Of a stretch of 36,983 nucleotides of DNA, positions 9,036 to 17,709 are shown piece by piece. Origin of the DNA: an uncultured bacterium (GTDB lineage: Bacteria > Bacillota > Clostridia > Oscillospirales > Acutalibacteraceae); NCBI GenBank assembly GCA_934875675.1, contig CAKXIK010000020.1, forward strand, positions 1 through 36,983. Direction: 5' to 3'. The position numbers and the translations under genes are program-made. The notes beneath the pieces were generated by a model. The model was not told the DNA's origin, ran no database searches, and saw only the letters and a program-made list of their open reading frames with translations. Positions within the stretch are counted from its first letter, which is position 1; every line of letters starts with the position of its first letter.

Positions 9036-9638
9036 TTACGAGTGAGAATTACAAGGAGTTTCCCACCATCTTAAGTCAATTCCAACGTTGACACACCCTG
9101 GAATCTCCACTTTGTTCAGCCATGGCGGGCACAAGGCCTCTACCACGACGGCAAGGGATTTTCCCGGAACAACCACAAATCCGCCCTGATGGTCAATGCG
9201 CAAGGTGCTCGATGGTACCACAATGTCCTGTGTCAAAAATTCTGCAGAGTGAAGCGAAGGTGCATGTGCACACCCGGTTCGCCAAACTTCGGCTGCAGAC
9301 GGACTGCTGCAACCCAGATTGGTTTGATAGACCGGCACACGTTGGCTTTCCGGACTGCTTAAATTTATATCGCCTGCCAGATGTGCGGTGACCGCCTCGG
9401 TGCCGTAATTTGAAACAGACTCAATGGTCACATAGAAGATCGTTTTGGAAGTTGCAGGGTTTTTCAGCAAAAGAACAGCCGTTTTGGGACTGCAAACCGA
9501 CTCCGAAGAAGCGGAAAAATATTGACAATTAGACGCTTTTGCCGCCTGAGGCGCAAAAGCTACCTCGTGCGGACTATTGGTGCTGGTGTCGCAGGGAACC
9601 GTTGGACCGCATTCGCAGTCACTTAAAATATTTTCCAC
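9036..9638 (-). CDS. Uncharacterised protein, resembles DUF6143 family
   Basis: A 200-aa protein with no signal peptide or membrane helix. The N-terminus is Cys/Thr/Ser-rich (SDCECGPTVPCDTSTN). The body looks all-beta: VLLLKNPATSKTIFYVTIES, QDIVVPSSTLRID, GGFVVVPGKSLAVVVE, with RWWE near the end. This pattern recalls DUF6143 proteins of spore-forming Firmicutes, whose function is unknown; the assignment is from memory of the pattern and needs a profile search. The start is GTG with AAAGGG upstream. It lies 14 bp downstream of a four-TM protein gene, probably co-transcribed, and ends in a strong hairpin terminator. Confidence 0.7.
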   Translation of the reverse strand: MENILSDCECGPTVPCDTSTNSPHEVAFAPQAAKASNCQYFSASSESVCSPKTAVLLLKNPATSKTIFYVTIESVSNYGTEAVTAHLAGDINLSSPESQRVPVYQTNLGCSSPSAAEVWRTGCAHAPSLHSAEFLTQDIVVPSSTLRIDHQGGFVVVPGKSLAVVVEALCPPWLNKVEIPGCVNVGIDLRWWETPCNSHS

Positions 9639-9652
9639 TGCATTATCCCTTT

Positions 9653-10081
9653 TTACTTTTGTTCTTCACAAAGGGCGCATACAAGACACTTCAGCATGGA
9701 AAACAGTGCAATGAGCATCAGAACCGTAAAAAACGCCCCGACGGCCACCAGAAATACTACAAAAATCCACCGGAAGCTCAAGACAATGGCAAGCGCCGCC
9801 AATGCACAGACGATGGTACCCATGCTTCCTGCCAACAGACATCTTCCGTACCTGCAAAGGCACTTAGACAAAATCCCACCCGGGCATGCAGAAGCCCTAA
9901 GGAGTCCGGTAAAGAGGAAAATCAAACTCAACAAGCCTAATCCAAAAGCAATCCAAACAGCGGTAACAATATTCGGAATCAAGTAGAAGAAGAATAAAAT
10001 ACCAATAACAGCAGCTAAAACCGTGCTAATGATATAAGCAATACAGCCACACCCAGCAGAGCAGCTTTTTTTGCAACTCAT
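9653..10081 (-). CDS. Small four-TM, cysteine-rich membrane protein of unknown function
   Basis: A 142-aa protein, not recognised. It begins MSCKKSCSAGCGC, a cysteine-rich head, followed by about four hydrophobic helices (around 13-36, 39-61, 82-103 and 108-130). A central loop carries CPGG, LSKCLCRYGRC and ends in a short charged tail. The ATG at 10081 has a clean AAGGAG site eight bases upstream. It is the first gene of a two-gene unit with the DUF6143-like gene. The 288 bp upstream to 10369 hold no gene that I can support. Confidence 0.72.
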   Translation of the reverse strand: MSCKKSCSAGCGCIAYIISTVLAAVIGILFFFYLIPNIVTAVWIAFGLGLLSLIFLFTGLLRASACPGGILSKCLCRYGRCLLAGSMGTIVCALAALAIVLSFRWIFVVFLVAVGAFFTVLMLIALFSMLKCLVCALCEEQK

Positions 10082-10369
10082 GGCTCAGTCTCCTTAATAA
10101 AGATTCTCTGTCCTTGTGAAAGGTCAGAGAGCATGCGAGCGCATTCCGAAATGACTGCACTTGCAATGTATGAGATGATTGAGTATCCATGCAAAACTCA
10201 CTCTGGTTCATTAATATGCGTAAATTAAAAATTGGGTGCGCAGCTTTGCCGGTCTCGGCAACCTGCAGAAAATCAGATTTACGATACCATACATCAAATT
10301 GGTAAGCAAAGCAGATTTTTCTCGGACTGATGTCCTGAAACCACATCACGAAAAAATCAAAATTTTATT

Positions 10370-12043
10370 TTATATAAACATTGCAGGTTGTTGTTTCTTT
10401 TGCTTGTTAGAGTATAGATTCCCATCAACATTTACATAAAACGTACGAAAATCTTCTGTTTCAGGGTCAAATATTCCCTTTCCGTATGAGATGCCAAAGT
10501 CATAGCCCACTTTTTCTTGGGTATGACGTACCAATTCATCAAGCTTTTTCAAACACTCGTCCACCGTGTTTTCGGAGACCGAACAGGAAACACAGGCGAA
10601 TTCATCCCCACCTATGCGATAGCAGGTACCAATTTCACCAAATGCCTCTGATAAGCATTGATACGCTATCCGAATGGCCTTATCACCTGTTTGGTGACCT
10701 ATGGTGTCGTTTATAATCTTTAAATGGTCAAGGTCAAACAAAACCAGCCAGTTTCCGGCTTTTCCACCATGAACGAATATCTTTTCAGCATCTCGCTCGA
10801 ATGCCATGCGGTTATTGCCTCCCGTAACCACATCAGTAAACGCCAGACGGTGAAAATACTCTGCTTCCTGGCTTTCGCAAGCAAGCGTGAGCAGTCTTCG
10901 AAAAGTTGCAACACCCATATAGGCGACATACAGCAGAATCCCTATTCGGAAAAATTTAGAAATCAGATTATATGAGCTAGACCACATAGCGGTTAATTCA
11001 AGAGCTCCAGACAAAGCAAGAATACAAAGACCGATTAATTGAACACAGGCATCTCGGTTATGATATTTGAATGTTTCAACCAAGAGTGCTGCAATGGTAA
11101 CAATAATCAAAGCCAGTATCATCAGATGTACGGATATCAGCGTCTTAAACAAATATGCCCTTCCTGTGAGTTCCAACACAACGGAAACAACAAGGTTTAC
11201 GGTAAAAAGCCAAAAGAAAAATGTGGGGTATGCCGGCGTGTGGCGTTTATAGGCATTATCAAGGTACAGCGTAAACGGCAACGGCGTGGCCAGTAAGGCA
11301 TAAAATGAAAGCTTCGTGGCAAGGTATTCATTTCCTATAAAAAACTGGGCAGTTTTGGATTCGCCAAGCACCCATAAACCAACCATTACAGAAAACAGAG
11401 CAAGATACAACAGGGATAGATTTCTTAGTCCCGAAACTGCTGTAGATAAGAACATGACCAGCAAAATAACGCCAATGAGAACCAATGCGACAAATACAAA
11501 AAAGCCAATGGAATAGGTACTAAAGATATCAAACAGAATGGACGCCTTACTGGAAAAATAAATATCACCTATTTTCCCCGAAAAACCATCATACGGAGAT
11601 GTCAGCTCGATACGCAGGGTCTTGTTCATGCTGTCGTCCGGGAGCCGAAAAAGAGCCCAGGCACTTCTGGCGTCTTCTTCCGTCAGAAGCTTGTCACCCG
11701 TACCAAACTCATATATCAGCGCATCATCCACATATGCACGAACCAACTGCATGGAAGCACGTAAACATACGGTACACTGTGGAGATATGTAATTAGGCAA
11801 CACCGTTTCTATAACTGTTGTTTCTCCCGCAGGCGTATCCAAATCAACGGGAAGCGTCACTTCCTGGCGGCTTCCATCGCTTTTAACATACGTCCATCCA
11901 CTGTTGAGAAGAACCGCTTCTTCATTGTCAAAGCCTATATCACCAGCAGCAAAACAAACCGTAAGGACTATTAGTAACGTTGAGACTACCAGTAAGATAT
12001 ATGGACGAAGGTCTATCCTATTTTTTTTATTTACATTCTTCAA
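10370..12043 (-). CDS. Membrane-bound diguanylate cyclase (7TM receptor-like N-terminus + GGDEF)
   Basis: Makes c-di-GMP from two GTP. Architecture: one N-terminal TM, an extracytoplasmic beta-rich sensor of about 150 residues, seven or eight hydrophobic helices (about 175-385) in the style of 7TMR-DISM receptors, then a C-terminal GGDEF domain. The domain has the metal site FDLDHLKIIND, an intact RIGGDEF at about 476-482, and a terminal YSNKQ motif. The RxxD inhibitory site before GGDEF is absent (EIGTCY instead), so product inhibition at that site is not expected. The TTG at 12043 has GGAG nine bases upstream; the alternative GTG at 12058 lacks a site. The signal sensed is unknown. Confidence 0.9.
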   Translation of the reverse strand: MKNVNKKNRIDLRPYILLVVSTLLIVLTVCFAAGDIGFDNEEAVLLNSGWTYVKSDGSRQEVTLPVDLDTPAGETTVIETVLPNYISPQCTVCLRASMQLVRAYVDDALIYEFGTGDKLLTEEDARSAWALFRLPDDSMNKTLRIELTSPYDGFSGKIGDIYFSSKASILFDIFSTYSIGFFVFVALVLIGVILLVMFLSTAVSGLRNLSLLYLALFSVMVGLWVLGESKTAQFFIGNEYLATKLSFYALLATPLPFTLYLDNAYKRHTPAYPTFFFWLFTVNLVVSVVLELTGRAYLFKTLISVHLMILALIIVTIAALLVETFKYHNRDACVQLIGLCILALSGALELTAMWSSSYNLISKFFRIGILLYVAYMGVATFRRLLTLACESQEAEYFHRLAFTDVVTGGNNRMAFERDAEKIFVHGGKAGNWLVLFDLDHLKIINDTIGHQTGDKAIRIAYQCLSEAFGEIGTCYRIGGDEFACVSCSVSENTVDECLKKLDELVRHTQEKVGYDFGISYGKGIFDPETEDFRTFYVNVDGNLYSNKQKKQQPAMFI

Positions 12044-12124
12044 GATACTTAACTCCACTCAATATTCTTACATAATACCATGTTACTTCATTATATCCTA
12101 TAATTTTGATCTTGTCACTTAATT

Positions 12125-12726
12125 TTGCTTTCAAGTGTAAGAATCGCACCTAAACTATATAGAAAATCTCCCACTTTGAGGGTCATCTGGTATTCTGGAA
12201 AATCTTGTCAGATAAAAATATACATTACCTTTATTGAATATTACATTATTGGAGATTTTATAAAATACGATATCGTACCAATTCGTTCACATTATCGAGG
12301 AATTGAACGTTCTTTAACTACTCTTAATTTTAAAGGAAATAGAAAAATAGGTATTTTGCTTCAAAAATACTTTGAATACATCTTACTCATTGAAAAACCG
12401 TTTTCAACTAAAAATCTTGAGAGTTTAGTAAATTATCTTTGTTTTTTCAATCAAATCATATTTGTTGTGAAATTATATTATATGACCATACTCCTATTAA
12501 AAAAATTGATGAATACCAAAAATCTCTTTTGGGAATTGACATTACATGTGATTTGTGTGAATCACTGATTTCGGAAGATTTATCTTTACAATATAAGTCT
12601 CAATTGAACCGGAATGGGTTGTGTGAACATTATTCTATTGCAATGGATATCATTATTTCCATTATGAGTACGAGCGATTCAAATAAAGTATGGAAACCTT
12701 GTTGGACATATACGATCATATTATAG
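12125..12726 (+). pseudogene. AT-rich frameshifted gene remnant, unrecognised
   Basis: Two open frames abut. Frame A (about 12125-12450) reads YIIGDFIKYDIVPIRSHY, NRKIGILLQKYFEYILL and NLESLVNYLC. Frame B (about 12440-12726) reads SNHICCEIILYDHTPIKK, CDLCESLISED and NGLCEHYSIAMD. Both look like coding sequence with AT-biased codons, unlike the neighbouring genes. They join naturally if one base is gained or lost in the T6 run at about 12442-12447, giving a protein of about 200 aa. I do not recognise a family. The low GC suggests a horizontally acquired, decayed gene; a sequencing error in the homopolymer is the alternative. Confidence 0.5.
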
Positions 12727-12769
12727 CGAATTGCAATAGTTCAAAAAATCATAGCCACTTACGGTAGAT

Positions 12770-12960
12770 GAATGTGGAACTGCGGAGAATCCCCATCGGC
12801 GGTCTCGGGTCAGTCAGCGGAGTACGGTCGAGCCCTTTTCAAACAGTTCTTCCTGGATACGGTAGCCAAGGAGGTTCCGCAGAAGTGCGTTCATAAGATT
12901 GGGAAAATGCAGGATGTCATCTATGTTGTAGTTAGAAATGTTTCATATTACACTGTTAAT
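12770..12960. other. Unassigned stretch of higher GC between gene remnant and cdaR
   Basis: After the AT-rich remnant the composition rises abruptly (GGCGGTCTCGGGTCAGTCAG and similar). Several short frames on both strands are interrupted by stops, and I find no convincing protein. It may be a fragment of a mobile element or a broken gene. I cannot identify it. Confidence 0.3.
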
Positions 12961-12970
12961 TCTATAGCAA

Positions 12971-13022
12971 CAAGGACGAGGTTGTTGCCCGTAAAGGGTT
13001 TCAATCTCGTCCTTGTTTTTTC
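12971..13022 (+). terminator. Long stem-loop with T-run
   Basis: CAAGGACGAG / CTCGTCCTTG is a perfect outer 10-bp stem. An inner TTG..CCC / GGG..CAA arm closes on GTAAA, and six T follow on the plus strand. It would stop transcripts coming from the AT-rich remnant. Read on the minus strand it lies beyond the cdaR stop but has only a weak T-run there. Confidence 0.65.
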
Positions 13023-13111
13023 CGCGCGAGTTGCGGATATCTGCAACAGCGCCTTTTCCTTTATATGCCTGTGACATTTATACATAATTCTTCGCTGATT
13101 TCTTGTCCCGA

Positions 13112-14527
13112 TTAAGAGGAGGACGCACTGTTGAGCACCTGAACAAATACAGTCGGCGAACCATAAGCCCAGCAGCGGTCACCGCCATCAATCTGCACGG
13201 TTACCGGAATTTCATGTTTTCCGGTAGACTGTGCTTCCTGATCAAGATTCACAAGCACACTGATGTCATCTGCAGTGATTCCTTCAATCTGTTCTGCCGG
13301 CCCGGTGATGTTCAAACGGATCGTTTTGGTCAGCACGCGAACCGCAGAACTGTTGTTTGCACCGGAAAGCTTAATACTAGTCACATCAAATTCACGTGTC
13401 CGCATGCCCGCCAGGTTCACGGTTGCGGTAACCTCTGTGATATCGTCCTCCAGCGAGCATCCGCTTGGCAGGGCTGATTTCAAATCAAACGTAAATTCGG
13501 TATGATCGGTATTTACCTTGGTAAAATCAATCGTACCCACATTCAACGACTCCAGTGTGGAGAAAACATCGCTCGCTCCGGAAACCTGCACCGAGGACGG
13601 GGAAAGCTTAATTGAAATATTTTCTGCTCCCTGCGGGGCATTTGCGAGCGTAACCTCCACCGGCAGTGTTTTTAGCTGCATCACAACAATGGTTACCTCG
13701 GCTTCTGTGAATTCCAGATCCAATGCAGGATTATTAATCACCTGATCGTTTGCATCATACAGAACTACCTTGGCCTGATAATTTCCTGTCTGGCTGACAA
13801 CCGACGGAATCTCGTCTGTAATGGCAACCACCTTTGCAATCTCTTCCAAATCTGTGGTTGGTCCTGTAATCTTAATCGTATCCTTTACACTGGAAAGCCG
13901 CGGTTGAAGCAGCGTATAGCCTTCGCCCGCCTGATAGGAATTTGTTTTGATACCAAGCGAATATTCCTTGGAAATGGTACGGTCAAGCCGAACACTTACA
14001 AAGCCCGGATCGGTTGAAGAAATTGTAAAATTGGTTAATTTTCCGGTTGCCTGTGCTTTAACCTCGGCGCGGTAAGTGCCTGCTCCTGTTACATCAGAAA
14101 GCTTAACGGTAGCGGCAAGATCATCTTTCGTAATCTGACCTACAATATACTTTTTTCCGGTGATTGTGACATTGACTGTTTTTTGCGAGTTAGAGGTATT
14201 GATAACTTGTAATCCTAAATCGCCGGAAACACTGGAGGAAAGAGAATAGTCGATCGGAACATCGGAAATGATGCGGGTAATTTCCTCGCTTGACGCGGAG
14301 GAAGACACTACAACCCAACAGACAAATGCACAAAAAACAGAAAAAATCATTACCAGATAATTATTGTCAAACAAACGGCTAAACCGAAACTTTTTTCGGG
14401 CAGCTGCCAGTGTATGCGTTTTTTCCTCTGCAGCAGGTTCCGCAGCCTCATATTCCATATTTTCAATATCGGTTGCACCGGCCGCTGGATTCTCCGGCGG
14501 CACAGTGGTATTCTTATTTTTCTTCAT
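13112..14527 (-). CDS. cdaR: CdaR, YbbR-repeat regulator of the diadenylate cyclase
   Basis: Membrane-anchored extracytoplasmic regulator of CdaA. The protein is 471 aa. A cytoplasmic Glu/Ala-rich N-terminus of about 55 residues is followed by one TM (NNYLVMIFSVFCAFVCWVVV) and then several YbbR repeats. These contain patterns such as ISDVPIDYSL, KTVNVTITGKK, YQAGEGYTL and IKITGPTTDLEEI. The gene lies directly downstream of cdaA, as is standard in Firmicutes, but without glmM in the window. The ATG at 14527 has AAAGG upstream. Confidence 0.9.
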   Translation of the reverse strand: MKKNKNTTVPPENPAAGATDIENMEYEAAEPAAEEKTHTLAAARKKFRFSRLFDNNYLVMIFSVFCAFVCWVVVSSSASSEEITRIISDVPIDYSLSSSVSGDLGLQVINTSNSQKTVNVTITGKKYIVGQITKDDLAATVKLSDVTGAGTYRAEVKAQATGKLTNFTISSTDPGFVSVRLDRTISKEYSLGIKTNSYQAGEGYTLLQPRLSSVKDTIKITGPTTDLEEIAKVVAITDEIPSVVSQTGNYQAKVVLYDANDQVINNPALDLEFTEAEVTIVVMQLKTLPVEVTLANAPQGAENISIKLSPSSVQVSGASDVFSTLESLNVGTIDFTKVNTDHTEFTFDLKSALPSGCSLEDDITEVTATVNLAGMRTREFDVTSIKLSGANNSSAVRVLTKTIRLNITGPAEQIEGITADDISVLVNLDQEAQSTGKHEIPVTVQIDGGDRCWAYGSPTVFVQVLNSASSS

Positions 14528-14604
14528 TGCATAACCTTACCTTTCACTCCGCCAGGTTTTTCGGTCGTGCGCACAAACAAATTTTATCCTCGGCAGACAC
14601 ACAA

Positions 14605-15492
14605 TCAGTTTTTATGGTCTTTCTTTTTGGGGCTTTTGGAAAACAAACGTTTCTCACTGCTTTTTCCTGCACCGATATCTGTAATCAACAGCGATTCCAA
14701 TGCAGAAATCAAGGTTTCCTTTGTGTAGTTTCTGGTCAGCCGACCGCCGCGTGCAATGGAAATGTTTCCGGTTTCCTCTGAGACAACTACGACAACGGCA
14801 TCCGAAGCCTCACTCATGCCGATTGCAGCACGATGACGCGTGCCAAGTTCACTGCTGATTGCCGTATTCTGTGTGAGCGGCAAAATACAGCCGGCAGCAT
14901 ACAATCGATTACCCCGAATAATTGCCGCCCCGTCATGCAGCGGTGCTTTGTTAAAAAACACATTTCCAATCAGTTCTGCCGACAATTCCGCATTCACAAT
15001 GATGCCGCTGCGTACAATTTCGCCCAAACTGGTATCGCGCTCAAAAACAATCAGTGCACCCATTCTCAAATTGCGCAGTTGTTGGCACGCATTTGCGACT
15101 GCACGGATTGCAAGCGTTGTGGAAACCGCTTCATTTTCGGTTCCTGAATTGATACCCAGAATTTTCAGGTTACTCAGCTTACTGCGGCCAATCTGTTCGA
15201 GTGCATGACGAATCTCGTTCTGAAACAGAACAATAACAGAAAAAATACCAACCTGCAGCACCAAGCTGTCAAACAATATCTGCATCATTTCGAGCTGTGT
15301 GAGGCGAACAACCCCATACAAAATTGCAACCACCAAAATACCCTTGACCAATTGTGCCGCACGGGTATCGCGAATCAACTGAATTGCCTTATAAATAATA
15401 AAAGAAATCATAGCAATGTCGAGTACATCGTTCCAACGCAATGTACTCAACACCGCTATAAATTGCATCCACAAATCCTGGAGAGCTTCCAT
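14605..15492 (-). CDS. cdaA: Diadenylate cyclase CdaA (DacA)
   Basis: Synthesises c-di-AMP from two ATP at the membrane. The protein is 295 aa with three N-terminal TM helices and a DAC domain. Catalytic motifs are DGAAIIRG (Asp187) and GTRHRAAIG (RHR at 219-221), both intact. The start at 15492 (MEALQDLWMQFI) has GGAG five bases upstream; the in-frame ATG at 15507 has its only purine-rich site one base away. cdaR follows after 77 bp, an operon typical of cell-wall and osmotic homeostasis in Firmicutes. The C-terminal KSPKKKDHK tail is basic. Confidence 0.95.
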   Translation of the reverse strand: MEALQDLWMQFIAVLSTLRWNDVLDIAMISFIIYKAIQLIRDTRAAQLVKGILVVAILYGVVRLTQLEMMQILFDSLVLQVGIFSVIVLFQNEIRHALEQIGRSKLSNLKILGINSGTENEAVSTTLAIRAVANACQQLRNLRMGALIVFERDTSLGEIVRSGIIVNAELSAELIGNVFFNKAPLHDGAAIIRGNRLYAAGCILPLTQNTAISSELGTRHRAAIGMSEASDAVVVVVSEETGNISIARGGRLTRNYTKETLISALESLLITDIGAGKSSEKRLFSKSPKKKDHKN

Positions 15493-15609
15493 ATATTCTC
15501 CGACCATGCCTTTCCGGCAGCATACCGCCTATTTGTTTTGCTCCTGCACGGTTACATCCGATTCTTTCTATTAATCATTATTTTACCATAACTCTTAGGA
15601 AATTCAAGT

Positions 15610-16761
15610 CTATCTGCTATTTTTAAGCAAAGTTAGCTGTTTTGCCAGCGCGTCAACCTCTTCGGGACGTGTAAATACTGACGGTACACAGCGCACAGCA
15701 CCCGTTTGCATTGTTTGCGCCCAATCATGCGCAAGCGGAGCACAGTGCAGTCCGGCGCGCAGTGCAAATCCGGCTTTATCCAGTCTAGTCGCGGTTTCTT
15801 CGCTGCTGAAACCCTCCACGTTAAACGAAAGCACAGGAACATAATGCTCATCATCTGGCTCGGGAGTATAAAGAATTATATTTGGATTCTGTTCCAATCG
15901 ACGATACAGTCTGCGGATCAGATTCATTTCATGCAAAAAGATTTTTTTCTCTCCCATACTGCGAATAAAGTCGATTCCGGCCCCCAGTGCGATTTCTCCA
16001 GGTGTATTGCCAGTTCCGCTTTCAAATCGATCCGGCAATATCACCGGCTGTTCCGGAGATGCCGACGCACTTCCGGTACCTCCCTCGATTATTGTATCCA
16101 GCTGCAGCTCGGCACCGGGTGCAAAAATGAGCATTCCGGTACCCATCGGACCATAGAGCCCCTTGTGACCCGCACAGCAAAGGTAATCCATCTGCATCTT
16201 GCTCATATCAATCGGAACCGTCCCCGCACTTTGGGCTGCATCCAGTAAAAACGCAGCGCCATGCTCGTGTGCCAGCGCCGCCAACCGCTGGGCAGGAAGA
16301 CGAATTCCCCACACATTGGAAGCATGGGTGCAGGCAATCAATCGGGTATTGGGCTTGATACAGCTTGCAAAAGATTCCAGTGTACGGTCATCATCGCCTG
16401 GAAACACCTTTGCCACCGTATAGGAGACACCCTGTTTCGTTAAGCTCCACACTGGGCGCAGCACCGCGTTATGTTCCAGGCAGGAGAGGACAACATGATC
16501 GCCGGGATGCAGCAAACCTTTGAGAACCAGGTTGATTGCCTGCGTGCAGTTTAACGTAAACACCACATTTTCCGGCCCTGCGGCATGAAACAACGCTGCC
16601 GCCGATTCTCTTGTATGGAACACCGCCTCCGCCGTCTGCATCGCCATAGCATGACCGGCACGCCCGGGATTTGCCCCAAGATTTTGAAGCGCCTCACTCA
16701 TCCTTTTGCGCACTTGCGGAGGTTTGGGGTAAGTGGTTGCGCCGTTATCCAGATAAATCAT
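15610..16761 (-). CDS. Cysteine desulfurase-like class V aminotransferase (Csd/SufS type)
   Basis: PLP enzyme of 383 aa expected to remove sulfur (or selenium) from cysteine or selenocysteine. It begins MIYLDNGATTYPKPP. The PLP lysine is Lys200 in CCAGHKGLYGP, with catalytic Cys340 in RAGLHCAPLAHD. The start at 16761 has AAGGAG eight bases upstream, so an upstream in-frame ATG at 16788 is unlikely. It follows a DUF3343 gene closely, a frequent pairing in Clostridia that suggests delivery of sulfur or selenium to that small protein. It ends in TAG, showing that TAG is a normal stop here. Confidence 0.88.
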   Translation of the reverse strand: MIYLDNGATTYPKPPQVRKRMSEALQNLGANPGRAGHAMAMQTAEAVFHTRESAAALFHAAGPENVVFTLNCTQAINLVLKGLLHPGDHVVLSCLEHNAVLRPVWSLTKQGVSYTVAKVFPGDDDRTLESFASCIKPNTRLIACTHASNVWGIRLPAQRLAALAHEHGAAFLLDAAQSAGTVPIDMSKMQMDYLCCAGHKGLYGPMGTGMLIFAPGAELQLDTIIEGGTGSASASPEQPVILPDRFESGTGNTPGEIALGAGIDFIRSMGEKKIFLHEMNLIRRLYRRLEQNPNIILYTPEPDDEHYVPVLSFNVEGFSSEETATRLDKAGFALRAGLHCAPLAHDWAQTMQTGAVRCVPSVFTRPEEVDALAKQLTLLKNSR

Positions 16762-16797
16762 AATGATCGCTCCTTGTCCTTCGTGCAAAACACAGGT

Positions 16798-17022
16798 TTA
16801 CTCCTCGACAACGCTTCTGCCGAGCACACGAATCCCTGCTGCTCTGAGAATTTGTTCCGCGAGATCTGTATTTTCGCTGACATAAACACAGTATCCGCAT
16901 CCCGCTTCCTCTTTAATTTGCGGCAGACGTGTAATATATGCTTTAAAACCGCGCTTTTGCAGCAGTTCTTTTCCCTTCATCGCATAAGTCACCGAACTAA
17001 CAATAATCAAATCCTTTTTCAA
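16798..17022 (-). CDS. DUF3343 small protein, putative Se/S carrier
   Basis: A 74-aa protein beginning MKKDLIIVSSVTYAMKGKE. It contains the conserved GCGYCVYV segment, whose cysteines could carry a persulfide or selenide, and ends in a helix that includes AEQILRAAGI. The start codon is TTG with AAAGGAG upstream. It lies 36 bp before the cysteine desulfurase gene, and the two are probably one unit. Carrier function is inferred from this family's usual association with sulfur and selenium enzymes; it is not proven. Confidence 0.82.
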   Translation of the reverse strand: MKKDLIIVSSVTYAMKGKELLQKRGFKAYITRLPQIKEEAGCGYCVYVSENTDLAEQILRAAGIRVLGRSVVEE

Positions 17023-17136
17023 GGCTGAGACAACTCCTTTCCCACAGCCAAGCGCTGTTCTCTCGGTTTATCTTATGCAGCATAGTCGTGTTCTGTCCGA
17101 TAATTCTTGAACAACGCGGGCACAGAAAATTGCGAG

Positions 17137-17178
17137 CAAAAAAGGGCGGGCGGCGGGAAAATTCCCGTCACCTGCCCC
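17137..17178 (-). terminator. Terminator after ispF
   Basis: On the minus strand, GGGCAGGTGACGGGAA pairs imperfectly with TTCCCGCCGCCCGCCC and is followed by six T. It lies just past the ispF stop and closes the CPBP-tadA-ispF run. Confidence 0.75.
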
Positions 17179-17200
17179 TGATTGATTTCATTCAGTCTTT

Positions 17201-17695
17201 TTACATGCCGGCACAAGTATTTGATTGTTCAATCAAACAAACCGCATGTGCTGCAATTCCCTCTTTACGTCCGGAAAAGCCGAGTCCCTCTTCTGTGGTC
17301 GCTTTTACACTGACAAACCCCACTGAAATTCTGCATGCGGCTGCAAGGTTTTCCCTCATCAAATCGATGAACGGGCGTAACTTGGGAGCCTGCGCCAGCA
17401 CTGTAACATCCAGATTTCCGATCTGATATCCTGCAGCGGCAAGGCGGTCAACAACCTTCTGCAGCAACCCGATACTATCCGCACCGGCATAACGGTCATC
17501 CTGATCGGGAAAAAGCGTACCGATATCTCCCATTGCCGCAGCACCCAGCAGAGCATCCATCACGGCGTGCGTCAATACATCGGCATCGGAATGGCCAAGC
17601 AGACCTGTTTCATGCGGGATCTCCACACCGCCCAAAATTAATTTTCGGTCGGGCACCAGACGGTGGACATCATAACCATGACCAATCCGCATCAT
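17201..17695 (-). CDS. ispF: 2-C-methyl-D-erythritol 2,4-cyclodiphosphate synthase
   Basis: Fifth enzyme of the MEP isoprenoid pathway; forms the cyclodiphosphate with loss of CMP. The protein is about 164 aa, usual for the family. It starts MMRIGHGYDVHRL, with metal ligands Asp9, His11 and His43. GHSDADVLTHA and KATTEEGLGFSGR are present. The ATG at 17695 has AAAGGAAG seven bases upstream; an ATG at 17713 overlaps the tadA stop. The gene is tightly coupled to tadA. No ispD lies in the window. Confidence 0.95.
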   Translation of the reverse strand: MMRIGHGYDVHRLVPDRKLILGGVEIPHETGLLGHSDADVLTHAVMDALLGAAAMGDIGTLFPDQDDRYAGADSIGLLQKVVDRLAAAGYQIGNLDVTVLAQAPKLRPFIDLMRENLAAACRISVGFVSVKATTEEGLGFSGRKEGIAAHAVCLIEQSNTCAGM

Positions 17696-17709
17696 GAGCG
17701 ATCTTCCTT

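Noticed and set aside
10026..10349. A 107-codon minus-strand frame upstream of the four-TM gene
   Set aside because: It overlaps the start of the four-TM gene, has no ribosome site, and its sequence shows no protein-like pattern.
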